NCBI GenBank assembly: GCA_902464485.1
Contig: CABQJJ010000008.1
Coordinates: 1 to 49,234, forward strand
Direction: 5' to 3'
DNA: 49,234 nucleotides
From: an uncultured Collinsella sp.
Lineage (GTDB): Bacteria; Actinomycetota; Coriobacteriia; Coriobacteriales; Coriobacteriaceae
How positions within the stretch are numbered: position 1 is the first letter of the stretch; each line of letters opens with the position of its first letter. Positions 30,804 to 39,980 of the stretch are shown here, piece after piece. Below the pieces are notes generated by a model that did not search any database, was not told the origin of the DNA, and saw only the letters and a list, made by a program, of their open reading frames with translations. The position numbers were made by a program, and so were the translations under genes.

Positions 30804-33249
30804 GCCGAAGCGCCCGAGCACCCTCGGGCTGCTCCTCGGCGGCACGGGCGGGCGCAAGGACGCCTCGAAGGGCGCGGAGGCCGAGCGGCAGAGGCGCCGC
30901 CGGGAGCGCGACCGCTCGAGCGAGATGGCCGCCTACGTCGGCTACGACGCCATGTACAGGGACGGCATCGCCCAGGTGATGCCGGGGATGTTCAGCCAGA
31001 CGGTCGAGTTCTCCGACATCAGCTACCAGTCCGCGCGCAAGGAGGCGCGCGAGACGGCCTTCACCGTGATGAGCTCGCTGTTCAACTACTTCCCGGCGGA
31101 CTCCCACGTGCAGCTCCAGGTCGTGAACGCGCCCATCCCCGCCGACGAGGTCGGCCGCAAGGTCTTCTTCGAGCCCGGGGAGCGCGCCACCTCCGGGCTC
31201 GCCGAAGAGTACAACCGGATCCTCAACGACAAGATGCGCGAGGGCGTCTCGAACCTCGTGCGCCACCGCTACCTGACCTACGCCGTGGGCGCCGACGACG
31301 TCGACGCCGCGGTGCCCAAGCTCGCGCGCATCCGGGGAGACGTGGAGCAGACGCTCGCGCGCATACGCTGCTCGTCGCGCGCCCTCGACGGCGCCGAGAG
31401 GCTCGAGCTTTTGCAGGGGCAGCTGCGCCCGGGGTCGCGCTTCGAGTTCTCCTGGGACAAATTGTCCCCGACGTCGGGCGCGCGCACGAAGGACTTCGTC
31501 ATGCCCTCCACGCTCGACTTCAAGCCCGAGGGCAGGTCCGACTGCTTCCGCAGCGACGGGCGCTACGGCGCGGTGCTCGCGGTGCGCAGCTTCGGGTCGG
31601 TCATCGAGGAGACCTACCTCGCCTCCATCATCGACCTGCCGCTGCCGCTCAACGTGACGCTGCACGTGCAGCCCATCGCGCAGAGCGAGGCGCTCGCGCT
31701 CGTGAAGCGCCAGATCGACTGGATGGACAAGGAGATCATCGACGAGCAGATGAGCGCCGTGAAGAAGGGCTACGACTACCAGATCCTGCCGCCCGAGCTG
31801 CGCTTCTCGAAGGAGGAGGCCGAGGAGCTGCTCGACTTCCTGCGCAACAAGTCCGAGCGCCTGTTCGTCTACACAGGCCTCGTCTACACCTGGGCCGACA
31901 GCCTCGAGGAGCTCGACCGCCGCGTCCAGCAGGTGACGAGCGTCGCGCAGGGCTGCACGATCGGCCTCGAGCCGCTCCACTTCCGGCAGCGCCAGGCTCT
32001 CAACTCGGTGCTCCCGCTCGGTGACAACCACGTCACCGTGAGCCGCTACCTCACCACGGGGCAGGTGGCCATGCAGATGCCCTTCGCCAGCCAGAGCCTC
32101 GACGAGGCGGGCGGCGGCTACTACGGGCAGTCCAAGGAGAGCGGGAACCTGGTGCTGTGCGACCGTAAGCGCCTGGCGAGCCCCATGGGCTTCGTGTGCG
32201 GCAAGCCCGGCTCGGGCAAAAGCTTCTCGGTCAAGCGCGAGATAACCAACACCGTTCTCGCGCACCCCGAGGACGAGGTCGTGATCTTCGACCCGGCCGG
32301 CGAGTACGGCAACCTCGTCGGCGCGCTCGGCGGCGCGAACGTCGAGCTCGCCCCGGGATGCTCGGCGGTGCTCAACCCCCTCGACACCGCCGACGTCGCG
32401 GACCGCGCCGACGCCGCCAAGCTCGCGTACAAGACCGACGCGGTGCTCGCGCTCTCGAGCGCGCTCATGGCCGAGGGCCGCGAGGGCCTGCCTGAGCGCG
32501 ACCGCTCGATCATCGCCCGCTGCGTCGGCGAGGCGTACCGGGAGTGCGCGAGGGACGGCCGCCTGCCCACGCTCGGCGACTTCCACGCGGCGCTGCTCGC
32601 TCAGCCCGAGCCCGAGGCCGCCGACATCGCGCTGCGCTACGAGCGCTACGTGAAGGGCGCGTTCTCCTTCTTCAACGGCCAGAGCAACGTGGCGCTCGAC
32701 AACCGCATCACCAACATCGACATGCACGGCCTCGGCCAGAACATGCGCGTGTTCGGCATGATCACGGCGCTCGAGATGGTGCGCAACCGCGTGATGGTCA
32801 CGCCGCCGCGCCCCAACTACACCTGGCTCTACATCGACGAGGTGCAGAGCCTCTTCGCGCACCCGACGGTGGTCGAGTACTTCGCCCGCCTGTGGCGCGA
32901 GGGGCGCAAGTTCGGCCTCATCTGCACCGGCATCAGCCAGAACACGAGCCACATGCTGGCCAACGCCGAGGCCCGCGACATGGTGCTCAACTCCGAGTTC
33001 TTCCTGCTGCACAAGCAGTCCACCGCCGACCTCGACGCATGGGCGGAGATGCTCCAGCTCTCCGCCACGGAGCGCGGCTACATCGGCGACGCCGTCAAGC
33101 CCGGCGAGGGGCTGCTCATCAGCGCCGGGATCCGCGTGCCCATCACCGACGACTTCCCGAAAGGCCCGCTCTACGACCTGTGGAACACCAAGCCCGCAGA
33201 GGTCGCCGAGCGCGAGATGCGCCGGGCGGCGCGAGAGGCGGAGGAATAG
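30772..33249 (+). CDS. virB4: VirB4/TraE-type conjugation ATPase
   Basis: 825 residues; AAAGGAG precedes the ATG inside the PrgI gene. The N-terminal half is the VirB4 membrane/assembly domain. The ATPase has Walker A CGKPGSGKSFSVKRE (about 475-489), then EVVIFDPAGEYGNLV, and Walker B YTWLYIDEVQSLF (about 682-694), followed by CTGISQNTSHML. It powers channel assembly and substrate transfer. The 15-bp palindrome GGGACAAATTGTCCC lies inside this gene at 31454. Confidence 0.94.
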   Translation: MSRARTNKENRPKRPSTLGLLLGGTGGRKDASKGAEAERQRRRRERDRSSEMAAYVGYDAMYRDGIAQVMPGMFSQTVEFSDISYQSARKEARETAFTVMSSLFNYFPADSHVQLQVVNAPIPADEVGRKVFFEPGERATSGLAEEYNRILNDKMREGVSNLVRHRYLTYAVGADDVDAAVPKLARIRGDVEQTLARIRCSSRALDGAERLELLQGQLRPGSRFEFSWDKLSPTSGARTKDFVMPSTLDFKPEGRSDCFRSDGRYGAVLAVRSFGSVIEETYLASIIDLPLPLNVTLHVQPIAQSEALALVKRQIDWMDKEIIDEQMSAVKKGYDYQILPPELRFSKEEAEELLDFLRNKSERLFVYTGLVYTWADSLEELDRRVQQVTSVAQGCTIGLEPLHFRQRQALNSVLPLGDNHVTVSRYLTTGQVAMQMPFASQSLDEAGGGYYGQSKESGNLVLCDRKRLASPMGFVCGKPGSGKSFSVKREITNTVLAHPEDEVVIFDPAGEYGNLVGALGGANVELAPGCSAVLNPLDTADVADRADAAKLAYKTDAVLALSSALMAEGREGLPERDRSIIARCVGEAYRECARDGRLPTLGDFHAALLAQPEPEAADIALRYERYVKGAFSFFNGQSNVALDNRITNIDMHGLGQNMRVFGMITALEMVRNRVMVTPPRPNYTWLYIDEVQSLFAHPTVVEYFARLWREGRKFGLICTGISQNTSHMLANAEARDMVLNSEFFLLHKQSTADLDAWAEMLQLSATERGYIGDAVKPGEGLLISAGIRVPITDDFPKGPLYDLWNTKPAEVAEREMRRAAREAEE
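31454..31468. repeat. Palindrome GGGACAAATTGTCCC, copy 1
   Basis: 15-bp odd palindrome within the VirB4 gene, encoding D-K-L-S. Identical copies at 33460 and 40558; see the partition-site finding. Confidence 0.6.
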
Positions 33250-33251
33250 GA

Positions 33252-34853
33252 ATGGCCGTCCCGAGCGAGGGCGGCGGGATGCTCGAGGTGGTCGGGGCGC
33301 GGCGCCGCGACGTGCTCACCGCGGGCGACGTCGCGGAGACCGAGCGCGACGCCCTGGGAAACGTCTCGGAGGGAGCCGGCCCGCTCGACGAGGCGGGCAG
33401 ACCCGCCGCAACGGCGAAGGGGCGCCCGTCCAGGCCCGACGCCCCGGAAGGCGGGCTCGGGGACAAATTGTCCCAACCCGCCGGCGACCGGCGCGCGGCG
33501 GCCGCGATGCGCTCGCGCGTCGAGGCGGCGAAGCTGGCGATCGCCCGGGAGGCCGTCTCCCAACTCGACGACTCGGAGGAGCTCGAGGGCGCCTCGGGCA
33601 TGTACGACGCGGGGCGCGCGGCCAAGAAGGCCGCGGGAAGGCTGCGGCAGAGGAAGGCGAAGAAAGCAGCCCAAGGCAGCCGCAAGGCGGCGACCGCCCT
33701 CGGCGCCCCAAAGGGAGGCGCGCGCGGCCCCGAGGCAGCCGGCGCGACCGCCCCGGCCAAGCACCAGGCGGCCCAGGCGGCCGCGCAGGCGTCGGGCGAG
33801 GCGGCCCGCGCCGCGGGGTCGAAGGGCGCCGCCTCCGCGATCGCGGGCGCGGTCTCGGGCGCCGCGCCCGCCCTGCTCGGGGCGGTGGCCGGCATCGTGG
33901 CCTTCGTCGCCTGCGCGCTCGCCGTCGCGCAGCTGCTGAGCGCGCTGTTCGGCTTCTGGGACGACGCGGCCTCCAAGCGGGGCCTCGAGGGGCTGCCGCC
34001 CTACATCACCTACGAGATGGTCGAGGCGGCGCTCGAGTGCCAGGAGGAGTACGGGCACCCGGCGGGCTGCACCATAGCGCAGATCATCCAGGAGTCCGGC
34101 CAGGGCGACCGCATGAGCCAGCTCGCAGAACGCGACCACAACCTCTTCGGCATGAAGTGGTGGTCGGGCTACGCGGGCTGCCCCGAGGTGGCCGGCAAGG
34201 CGAACTGGGCCACCAGCGAGGAGTACGTGCCCGGCGAGCACACCCAGATCACGGCGAGCTTCATCCGCTTCACCGGCGACGCCGAGTGCATCCGCTTCCG
34301 CAGCAGGGTCTTCCTGCAGGCGGAGCGCTACTCGGGCAACGCCCTCATCCGCGAGGCGGTCGAGAGGCGCGACTCGGACAGGATGGCCGAGGGGCTCAAG
34401 GACGCCGGCTGGGCGACCGACTCGTCCTACGTCGAGTCCCTGAAGTCGATCATGGCGCAATGGGGCCTCTACAGGTTCGACTCCATGACGGTCGAGGACC
34501 TGAAGGACGCATCCGCGAGCGGGAACGCGATCGTCGAGGCGGCGTACAGCCAGCTCGGCGTGCCCTACGTGTGGGGAGGCTCGACCCCCGGCAAGGCGCT
34601 CGACTGCAGCGGACTCACGCAATACTGCTACGCGCAGGCGGGCATCCGCATAAGCCACTACACGGGTTCCCAGTACGAGGAGCTCAGGCGCATACCGCTC
34701 TCGGAGGCGAAGCCCGGCGACATCCTCTACCGCTCGGGCCACGTGGCCATCTACATCGGCGACGACAGGTACATACACGAGCCGCGAACGGGCGACGTGT
34801 GCCGCATAGCGAGCGGCATCGGCAGCTTCAGCTGCGCGCTCACCGCGAGATAG
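33252..34853 (+). CDS. Membrane-anchored peptidoglycan hydrolase (glucosaminidase + NlpC/P60)
   Basis: 533 residues from the ATG at 33252. The first 195 residues are Ala/Lys-rich and probably cytoplasmic, followed by a hydrophobic segment (about 197-238). Outside lies a glucosaminidase-like domain (CTIAQIIQESGQGDRMSQLAERDHNLFGMKWW). The C-terminal NlpC/P60 domain has catalytic Cys in ALDCSGLTQYCY (about 451) and His in SGHVAIYIG (about 496). Two-domain hydrolases of this kind open the cell wall for conjugation channels of Gram-positive elements. It follows VirB4 after 2 bases, so translation is coupled. Confidence 0.87.
   Translation: MAVPSEGGGMLEVVGARRRDVLTAGDVAETERDALGNVSEGAGPLDEAGRPAATAKGRPSRPDAPEGGLGDKLSQPAGDRRAAAAMRSRVEAAKLAIAREAVSQLDDSEELEGASGMYDAGRAAKKAAGRLRQRKAKKAAQGSRKAATALGAPKGGARGPEAAGATAPAKHQAAQAAAQASGEAARAAGSKGAASAIAGAVSGAAPALLGAVAGIVAFVACALAVAQLLSALFGFWDDAASKRGLEGLPPYITYEMVEAALECQEEYGHPAGCTIAQIIQESGQGDRMSQLAERDHNLFGMKWWSGYAGCPEVAGKANWATSEEYVPGEHTQITASFIRFTGDAECIRFRSRVFLQAERYSGNALIREAVERRDSDRMAEGLKDAGWATDSSYVESLKSIMAQWGLYRFDSMTVEDLKDASASGNAIVEAAYSQLGVPYVWGGSTPGKALDCSGLTQYCYAQAGIRISHYTGSQYEELRRIPLSEAKPGDILYRSGHVAIYIGDDRYIHEPRTGDVCRIASGIGSFSCALTAR
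33460..33474. repeat. Palindrome GGGACAAATTGTCCC, copy 2
   Basis: Within the hydrolase gene, again encoding D-K-L-S. Confidence 0.6.
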
Positions 34854-34862
34854 GAGAAACCA

Positions 34863-35582
34863 ATGCAGGAAAAGTCAAGGGTCATGGCCGCCGTCGCGGC
34901 AAGCGCGCTCACCGTGGCGCTCGGCGCGGGCGCGGCGCGCTGCGCCATCGCCCCGCAGGAAGGCGCGCAGGATAGTCCACAGGAGCAAGAGCAGCCCGCG
35001 GCTGCAGGCGCCGACGCGGCAACCGGGAAGGCCACCTCGGGCGCCGAGGCGCTCTGGAACACCGCATGGACGGGCGCCGACGACCCGACAGCCACGCTGC
35101 GGATCGTCGAGGGCGCCATGGTGGAGAGCGCGGGCGGCACCGAGCGCGCCTGGTTCTTCTCGGCCGAGGAGCCCTCCGAGGCCGGCGGCGTGCTCAGCAT
35201 ACCCATCGAGGTCAAGGGAACCGGCGATAAGGCGGGAGGCCTGTCGCTCATCCAGGTCTCGGGCGACGGGGGCGCCCGCACCCTGGCATGCGACCTCCTG
35301 ACGCAGGCCTACGTGCCCCAGAAGGCGCAAGTCGGAGCGTTCTCCGTGACCGGCACCGACGACCGCCTCTCCGAGGCGCTTGGCGCAGACGTCGCCGCCA
35401 TCGAGGAAGCCGTCGCCAGGAAGGCGGCGGAGGTGTCCCCGCAGGCGACGGGAGCCACCTGGGACAAGGAGGTGTGGCTCGACTACGCCGGAAACGTCGC
35501 GTCGACGACCTTCACGCTCGACGACCCCGCCTCGACGGTGGTCACCGTGGTCTCGCGCGGCGGCTCGCTGGAGGCGATGTAG
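34863..35582 (+). CDS. Exported or membrane-anchored transfer-region protein
   Basis: 239 residues, AGGAGAAACC before the ATG. A hydrophobic N-terminal segment (about 7-28) without a clear lipobox is followed by an acidic, Gln-rich linker. Then comes a folded extracellular domain with alternating strands (TLRIVEGAMVESAGGTERAWFFS, AQVGAFSVTGTDDRLSEAL). No family recognised. Single-TM topology and position between the hydrolase and TrbL-like genes would suit a VirB8-like or other surface channel component. Confidence 0.6.
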   Translation: MQEKSRVMAAVAASALTVALGAGAARCAIAPQEGAQDSPQEQEQPAAAGADAATGKATSGAEALWNTAWTGADDPTATLRIVEGAMVESAGGTERAWFFSAEEPSEAGGVLSIPIEVKGTGDKAGGLSLIQVSGDGGARTLACDLLTQAYVPQKAQVGAFSVTGTDDRLSEALGADVAAIEEAVARKAAEVSPQATGATWDKEVWLDYAGNVASTTFTLDDPASTVVTVVSRGGSLEAM

Positions 35583-35584
35583 CC

Positions 35585-36586
35585 GTGCGGGCGCTTGAAT
35601 CGCAACGCCGAAGGGCGTTCGCCATCTCCGCCGCGACGGCATTCGCCCTCTGCGCGCTCCTGCTCGTCCCCGCGCAGCCGGCATACGCCGACATAGCCGG
35701 GGACGTCAACGAGTGGCTGTGCGGCCTTCTGCGCGACTGCTGCAACTGGATGTTCAAGGCGCAAACGGGCGTGCTCGGGTCGATCGGCGCGAACGGGATC
35801 CTCTCGGCCGACTTCGCGCACATGCTCACGAGCTCGAGCGACCTGACCATGCACGACGTCGCCAGGGGCGTATGGCAGGCTGCCATCCTGCCGATCGGGT
35901 GCGGGGTGCTCGGCCTGGTCTTCACTCTGAAGCTCATCGAGATCTCCCAGCGCATGGACGGCAGCCAGAGCCTTCCCGGCGTCAAGGAGGTCGTTTTCCT
36001 CCTCGTGTTCTTCGCCGTGTTCCTGTTCCTCATACAGAACAGCTTCGACCTGATGGCGTCGATCTACGAGGTCTGCGGGCTCGCCATCGACCGAGTCGAG
36101 GCGCTCTTCGGCGCCGGAGGCGCGCTCGACCTGCCCGAGGTGTCCGTCGTCACCACCGATGACGACATCCCGTCGCTCATCGCCATGCTCGTCGTGAGCC
36201 TCATCAGCTGGGTCGTGGTGCTGGCGGCCTACGTCGTCGCCCTCGTGGTCTGCTGGGCCCGCGCGCTCCAGCTCTACATCATGGCCGCGTTCGCCCCGAT
36301 CCCGCTGGCGTTCCTCGGCATGGACGCCACGCGCCAGATAGGCCTCGGCTACCTGAAGAGCTTCGGGGCGGTCTGCATCGCCGGCGTCATCATCCTCGTG
36401 CTGCTCATATCGTTCCCGCTCGTGCTCGGCGGGCTCACCGGGGCGAACCCCGGGACGGGCACCCCGGCCGACGCGGTCGCAAACGGGCTCACCTACGCGC
36501 TGCAGTACCTGGCCATGTGCGCGCTGCTCATCCTGGCCCTCGTGAAAAGCGGCTCCTGGGCGCGCGACATCGTGAGCGGCTTCTAG
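35585..36586 (+). CDS. TrbL/VirB6-like polytopic conjugation protein
   Basis: 333 residues; GTG start at 35585 with GGAGG 9 bases upstream, inside the previous gene. A signal-like helix (about 10-34) is followed by at least five membrane helices (for example VVFLLVFFAVFLFLIQNSF, SLIAMLVVSLISWVVVLAAY, AVCIAGVIILVLLISFPLVL). AFAPIPLAFLG before a conserved Ser/Phe-rich segment is typical of TrbL/CD0411-like proteins, the VirB6 equivalents that form the inner-membrane channel. Confidence 0.8.
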   Translation: MRALESQRRRAFAISAATAFALCALLLVPAQPAYADIAGDVNEWLCGLLRDCCNWMFKAQTGVLGSIGANGILSADFAHMLTSSSDLTMHDVARGVWQAAILPIGCGVLGLVFTLKLIEISQRMDGSQSLPGVKEVVFLLVFFAVFLFLIQNSFDLMASIYEVCGLAIDRVEALFGAGGALDLPEVSVVTTDDDIPSLIAMLVVSLISWVVVLAAYVVALVVCWARALQLYIMAAFAPIPLAFLGMDATRQIGLGYLKSFGAVCIAGVIILVLLISFPLVLGGLTGANPGTGTPADAVANGLTYALQYLAMCALLILALVKSGSWARDIVSGF

Positions 36587-36695
36587 CGGAAAAGCGAGGA
36601 AGGGGGCGGTCGCCATGAGATAGGGGCGCCGCGCCGGGGCACGCGTCCCGGCGGATGAAGACAAGGACCGATTGAAAACGAAAAGGAGGAAAGAC

Positions 36696-37154
36696 ATGGA
36701 AGAGAGGAAGAACGTGTACCTCTCGCTGCACAAGAGCTTCGTGCGCGAGGGCATCGAGTACACCGACCGCGCGACCGGCGAGGCCAGGACCTTCAACTCG
36801 GCGACCCTTCCCAAGGGCACCGTCGTCGACGGCGTGGACGTGGGAGGCTACGAGTTCAGCCCCATGTTCGTTAACGAGAGCCGCTTCAAGGGGGCCGACT
36901 TCCGAGACATACCGCTGCTCGCGAACCGCGAGGTGTGGCTGAGGAAGACGGTGATGGGCCCGGACGGCCAGCCCGAGCTCGACGAGGGCGGCCGCGCGGT
37001 CAAGGACACCGTGAAGGTCATGCCGGCGCAGCTCAAGGAGGCCGTTGACGCAGGGCGCTCGCGCTACCTCGCGGAGCGCGCCGAGCACGCCCGCCAGGCG
37101 AGCCGCGCCGCCGAGCACGAGGCGCCCCGCGCACAGCGAAGCGTCGAGAGATAG
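36696..37154 (+). CDS. Unrecognised element protein with shared basic tail
   Basis: 152 residues from the ATG at 36696, which has an excellent ribosome site (AAAGGAGGAAAGAC). Core: NVYLSLHKSFVREG, TFNSATLPKGTVVDGVDVGGYEFSPMFVNES and IPLLANREVWLRKTV; beta-rich, no family named. The tail (AERAEHARQASRAAEHEAP, from about residue 124) resembles the tails of the proteins at 27110 and 27700. The gene sits between the TrbL-like protein and the surface protein. Confidence 0.65.
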   Translation: MEERKNVYLSLHKSFVREGIEYTDRATGEARTFNSATLPKGTVVDGVDVGGYEFSPMFVNESRFKGADFRDIPLLANREVWLRKTVMGPDGQPELDEGGRAVKDTVKVMPAQLKEAVDAGRSRYLAERAEHARQASRAAEHEAPRAQRSVER

Positions 37155-37166
37155 GGAGGCGGAAAG

Positions 37167-39908
37167 ATGAACGCAGCGAAAGACTGCACCCTGCAGGAAA
37201 AGCTCCTCCGATGCGCCATGGCGCTCATCCTGGCGGCGGGGGCGCTGCTCGCCTCCGTGGCGGCCTCGCCCGCCTACGCCGCGCCGAGCACGGTAGACGT
37301 GTCCATCGGCGGCAAGATCCCCTACGGCGGCTTCGCCACCACGTGGATGAGCGCCGACGGCAACATCGCCTACTGCGCCGAGCCCTCGTCCCCGACGCCC
37401 GCGCCGGGCTCCTACTCGACGAGCCCCGTGCCGAGCGGCGACGTGACAGCGGCGATCTGGTACTCGTTCGGCTCTCCCGGCTTCGACGCGTCGATGTTCC
37501 CGGGCAGCTGGTACGACGGCGGCGGCTGGGACGACGCGAAGTACGCCGCGGCGAGCCATGTGCTCATCGCCTACGCCTACTCTGGGTCCGAGTCGGCTGC
37601 CACGCACGGCACGAGCGCCGAGTTCGCCTCCTGGGCGAAATCCGAGCTGATCGGCGGGACCTTCGCCAAGATGAAGGCGGGCGCCGGCAAGGTATCCGCC
37701 GGGTTCGAGGCGTTCTGCGTCAGGACCGGCGGCGGCTCCCAGACGCTCGTGAGCTTCAGCTGGTCCACGGGCGGAGTCAAGGTCGCCAAAACGGACTCCG
37801 AGGCGGGCGCGGAGCCCCAGGGCGACGCCTCGCTCGACGGCGCGAGCTTCTCCGTCGTTAACGAGACCGGCCGCTACGTGCTGGTCGGCGGCAAGTACTA
37901 CGCCGACGGCGAGGTATGCGCCACGATCAAGACCGCGCCCGAGGACGGGTCGCACGTCGCCGCGACCGGCGCCGACGCACTTCCCGCAGGCAATTACCGC
38001 ATCGTCGAGTCCGGCGCGCCCGAGGGCTACGACGCCAGCGACGCCTCCGTCACGTTCACCGTGAAGGCCGACGAGGTGCGCGACCTCACGGGCGACCCCG
38101 TGACCGACGAGGTCTTCCGCGGCGGCGTGCAGGTGACCAAGTCCGACAAGGAGCTGCAGGCGTCCGAGGCGCTCGCGGGCAGCGGCCACAAGGAGGCGCC
38201 TGGCGAGCACCCCGGCCTCGACGGGATCGAGTTCACCGTCACGAACCGCTCGGCGCACAAGGTCCTCGTTGACGGCGAGTGGCGCGAGCCGGGCGAGGCC
38301 GTGGCCACGCTGACCACCGCATGGAACGACGAGGCCGGCGCCTACACCGCGCAGACCGCGGCCGACGCACTGCCGTACGGGACCTACGACGTGCGGGAGA
38401 CGGCGACGAACGGGAGCTACCTGCTGACCGACGGCGAGCCCCGCACCTTCGAGGTCCGCGCCGCTGGCGAGATCGTGAGCGCCTCCGCGGACGGCGCCGC
38501 GCTCGAGTTCCGCGACCAGGTGGTGCGCAACGACCTCGAGCTCTCCAAGAAGAGCGAGGCCGACAACGCCGGCCTCATGGTCCCGTTCGCCATCGAGAAC
38601 GCGGCCACCGGCGAGATTCACGTGCTGGTCACGGACCGCAACGGCGACGCGTCGACCGCGAGCAGCTGGAACAGGCACTCGAGGGACACCAACGCCAACG
38701 ACGCCCTGCTCGGCCATGAGGGCCCGATCGAGCCCGCCGACATGGACCCGAAGGCCGGCATCTGGTTCTCGCTCGGCGAGGACGGCTCCTCGGCGCCGGT
38801 CGACGACTCGCTGGCGGCACTGCCGTACGGCGCCTACACCATGACCGAGCTGCGCTGCGAGGCCAACGAGAGCCTCGAGCTCATCACCAGGAGCTTCTGG
38901 ATCGAGCGCGACTCGACGGTCGCGAAGGCCGTGTGGATGGGCCTCGACGACCAGGAGGGCCCGCGCATCTCCACCACGGCAAAGGACGGGGCGGATGGCG
39001 ACAAGGACGTCTCGGCCGACGCCGAGGCCAAGGTCGTCGACGCGGTGGCCTACGAGGGGCTGAAGGCCGGCGAGGCGTACGAGCTCTCGGCAACCCTCGT
39101 CGACAAGGCGACCGGCGAGCCCGTGGCCGACGCCTCGGGCAAGCCCGTGGAGGCCAAGGCCCAGTTCGAGCCCGCGCTCTCGACCGGCAGCCATGACGTC
39201 GAGATCTCCTTCGACGCGAGCCTGCTCGGCGGCCGCGACCTGGTCGTGTTCGAGAGCCTTCGCAAGGACGGTGCCGAGGTGGCGTCGCATGCGGACCTCT
39301 CCGACGAGGGACAGACCGTCCACGTCGCCGTCGAGGTGGGCACCCAGGCGGCGGACGCCGCCGACGGCGACCAGGTAATCGAGGCCGGCAAGGCCAAGGT
39401 CGTCGACACGGTGGCCTACAAGGGCCTCGTCCCCGGCAAGACATACATCGCCGTGGGCACGCTCATGGACAAGGGCACCGGAGAGCCGTTCCTCGACAAG
39501 GACGGCAACGAGGTGACCGCGCGCACGCCCTTCGAGCCCGAGGCGCCCTCCGGCACCGTCGAGGTGACCTTCGAGTTCGACACCGAGGGCCTGGCCGAGG
39601 GAGACGAGCTCGTCGTCTTCGAGAAGGTCCTGGACTCCGCCGGCAACGTCGTCGCGACCCACGAGGACATCGACTCCGCCGAGCAGAGCGTCGTCGTGGA
39701 CAACCCCGACACGCCCGAGGTCCCCGAGGAGCCCTACGCCAAGACCGGGGCCGACGCCCCCGACGGCACCGGCTACGCCGTGGCCGCGGGCATCGCTCTG
39801 GCAGCTGCGGCGGGCGCGGGCGGAGCGCTCGCGTACCGCAAGCGCAAGACGGCCGGCGCAAGCAAGGACGCGGCAGCCGAAGAGCCTGCCGAAGAGCCGG
39901 AAGAGTAG
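37167..39908 (+). CDS. VaFE-repeat surface-anchored protein with thioester-type N-terminus
   Basis: 913 residues. Signal peptide to about residue 38 (ending SPAYAAPS). The first domain resembles thioester adhesin domains (GNIAYCAEPSSPTP with the reactive-type Cys near 71, AIWYSFGSPGF). Then come prealbumin/SpaA-like domains (ISFS-type ...YRIVESGAPEGY, YDVRETATNGSY). Two VaFE repeats follow (about 607-720 and 725-845, each with VVDxVAYxGL and LVVFE). The anchor is YAKTGAD, a hydrophobic helix and RKRK. Such proteins promote contact between cells; encoded with a sortase inside a transfer operon, this is probably a mating-pair adhesin. Confidence 0.87.
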   Translation: MNAAKDCTLQEKLLRCAMALILAAGALLASVAASPAYAAPSTVDVSIGGKIPYGGFATTWMSADGNIAYCAEPSSPTPAPGSYSTSPVPSGDVTAAIWYSFGSPGFDASMFPGSWYDGGGWDDAKYAAASHVLIAYAYSGSESAATHGTSAEFASWAKSELIGGTFAKMKAGAGKVSAGFEAFCVRTGGGSQTLVSFSWSTGGVKVAKTDSEAGAEPQGDASLDGASFSVVNETGRYVLVGGKYYADGEVCATIKTAPEDGSHVAATGADALPAGNYRIVESGAPEGYDASDASVTFTVKADEVRDLTGDPVTDEVFRGGVQVTKSDKELQASEALAGSGHKEAPGEHPGLDGIEFTVTNRSAHKVLVDGEWREPGEAVATLTTAWNDEAGAYTAQTAADALPYGTYDVRETATNGSYLLTDGEPRTFEVRAAGEIVSASADGAALEFRDQVVRNDLELSKKSEADNAGLMVPFAIENAATGEIHVLVTDRNGDASTASSWNRHSRDTNANDALLGHEGPIEPADMDPKAGIWFSLGEDGSSAPVDDSLAALPYGAYTMTELRCEANESLELITRSFWIERDSTVAKAVWMGLDDQEGPRISTTAKDGADGDKDVSADAEAKVVDAVAYEGLKAGEAYELSATLVDKATGEPVADASGKPVEAKAQFEPALSTGSHDVEISFDASLLGGRDLVVFESLRKDGAEVASHADLSDEGQTVHVAVEVGTQAADAADGDQVIEAGKAKVVDTVAYKGLVPGKTYIAVGTLMDKGTGEPFLDKDGNEVTARTPFEPEAPSGTVEVTFEFDTEGLAEGDELVVFEKVLDSAGNVVATHEDIDSAEQSVVVDNPDTPEVPEEPYAKTGADAPDGTGYAVAAGIALAAAAGAGGALAYRKRKTAGASKDAAAEEPAEEPEE

Positions 39909-39932
39909 CGGCGCCGCATCGATACCGAGCCG

Positions 39933-39962
39933 GAGGCCCTGGGCGCCCGCCCGGGGCCTCCC
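39933..39962 (+). terminator. Hairpin between surface protein and sortase genes
   Basis: GGAGGCCC (39933-39940) pairs with GGGCCTCC (39955-39962) with inner GGGC/GCCC pairing. There is no T-run, so it may attenuate transcription or stabilise mRNA rather than terminate. Confidence 0.4.
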
Positions 39963-39980
39963 CTGCGAACGGGGGAGGAC

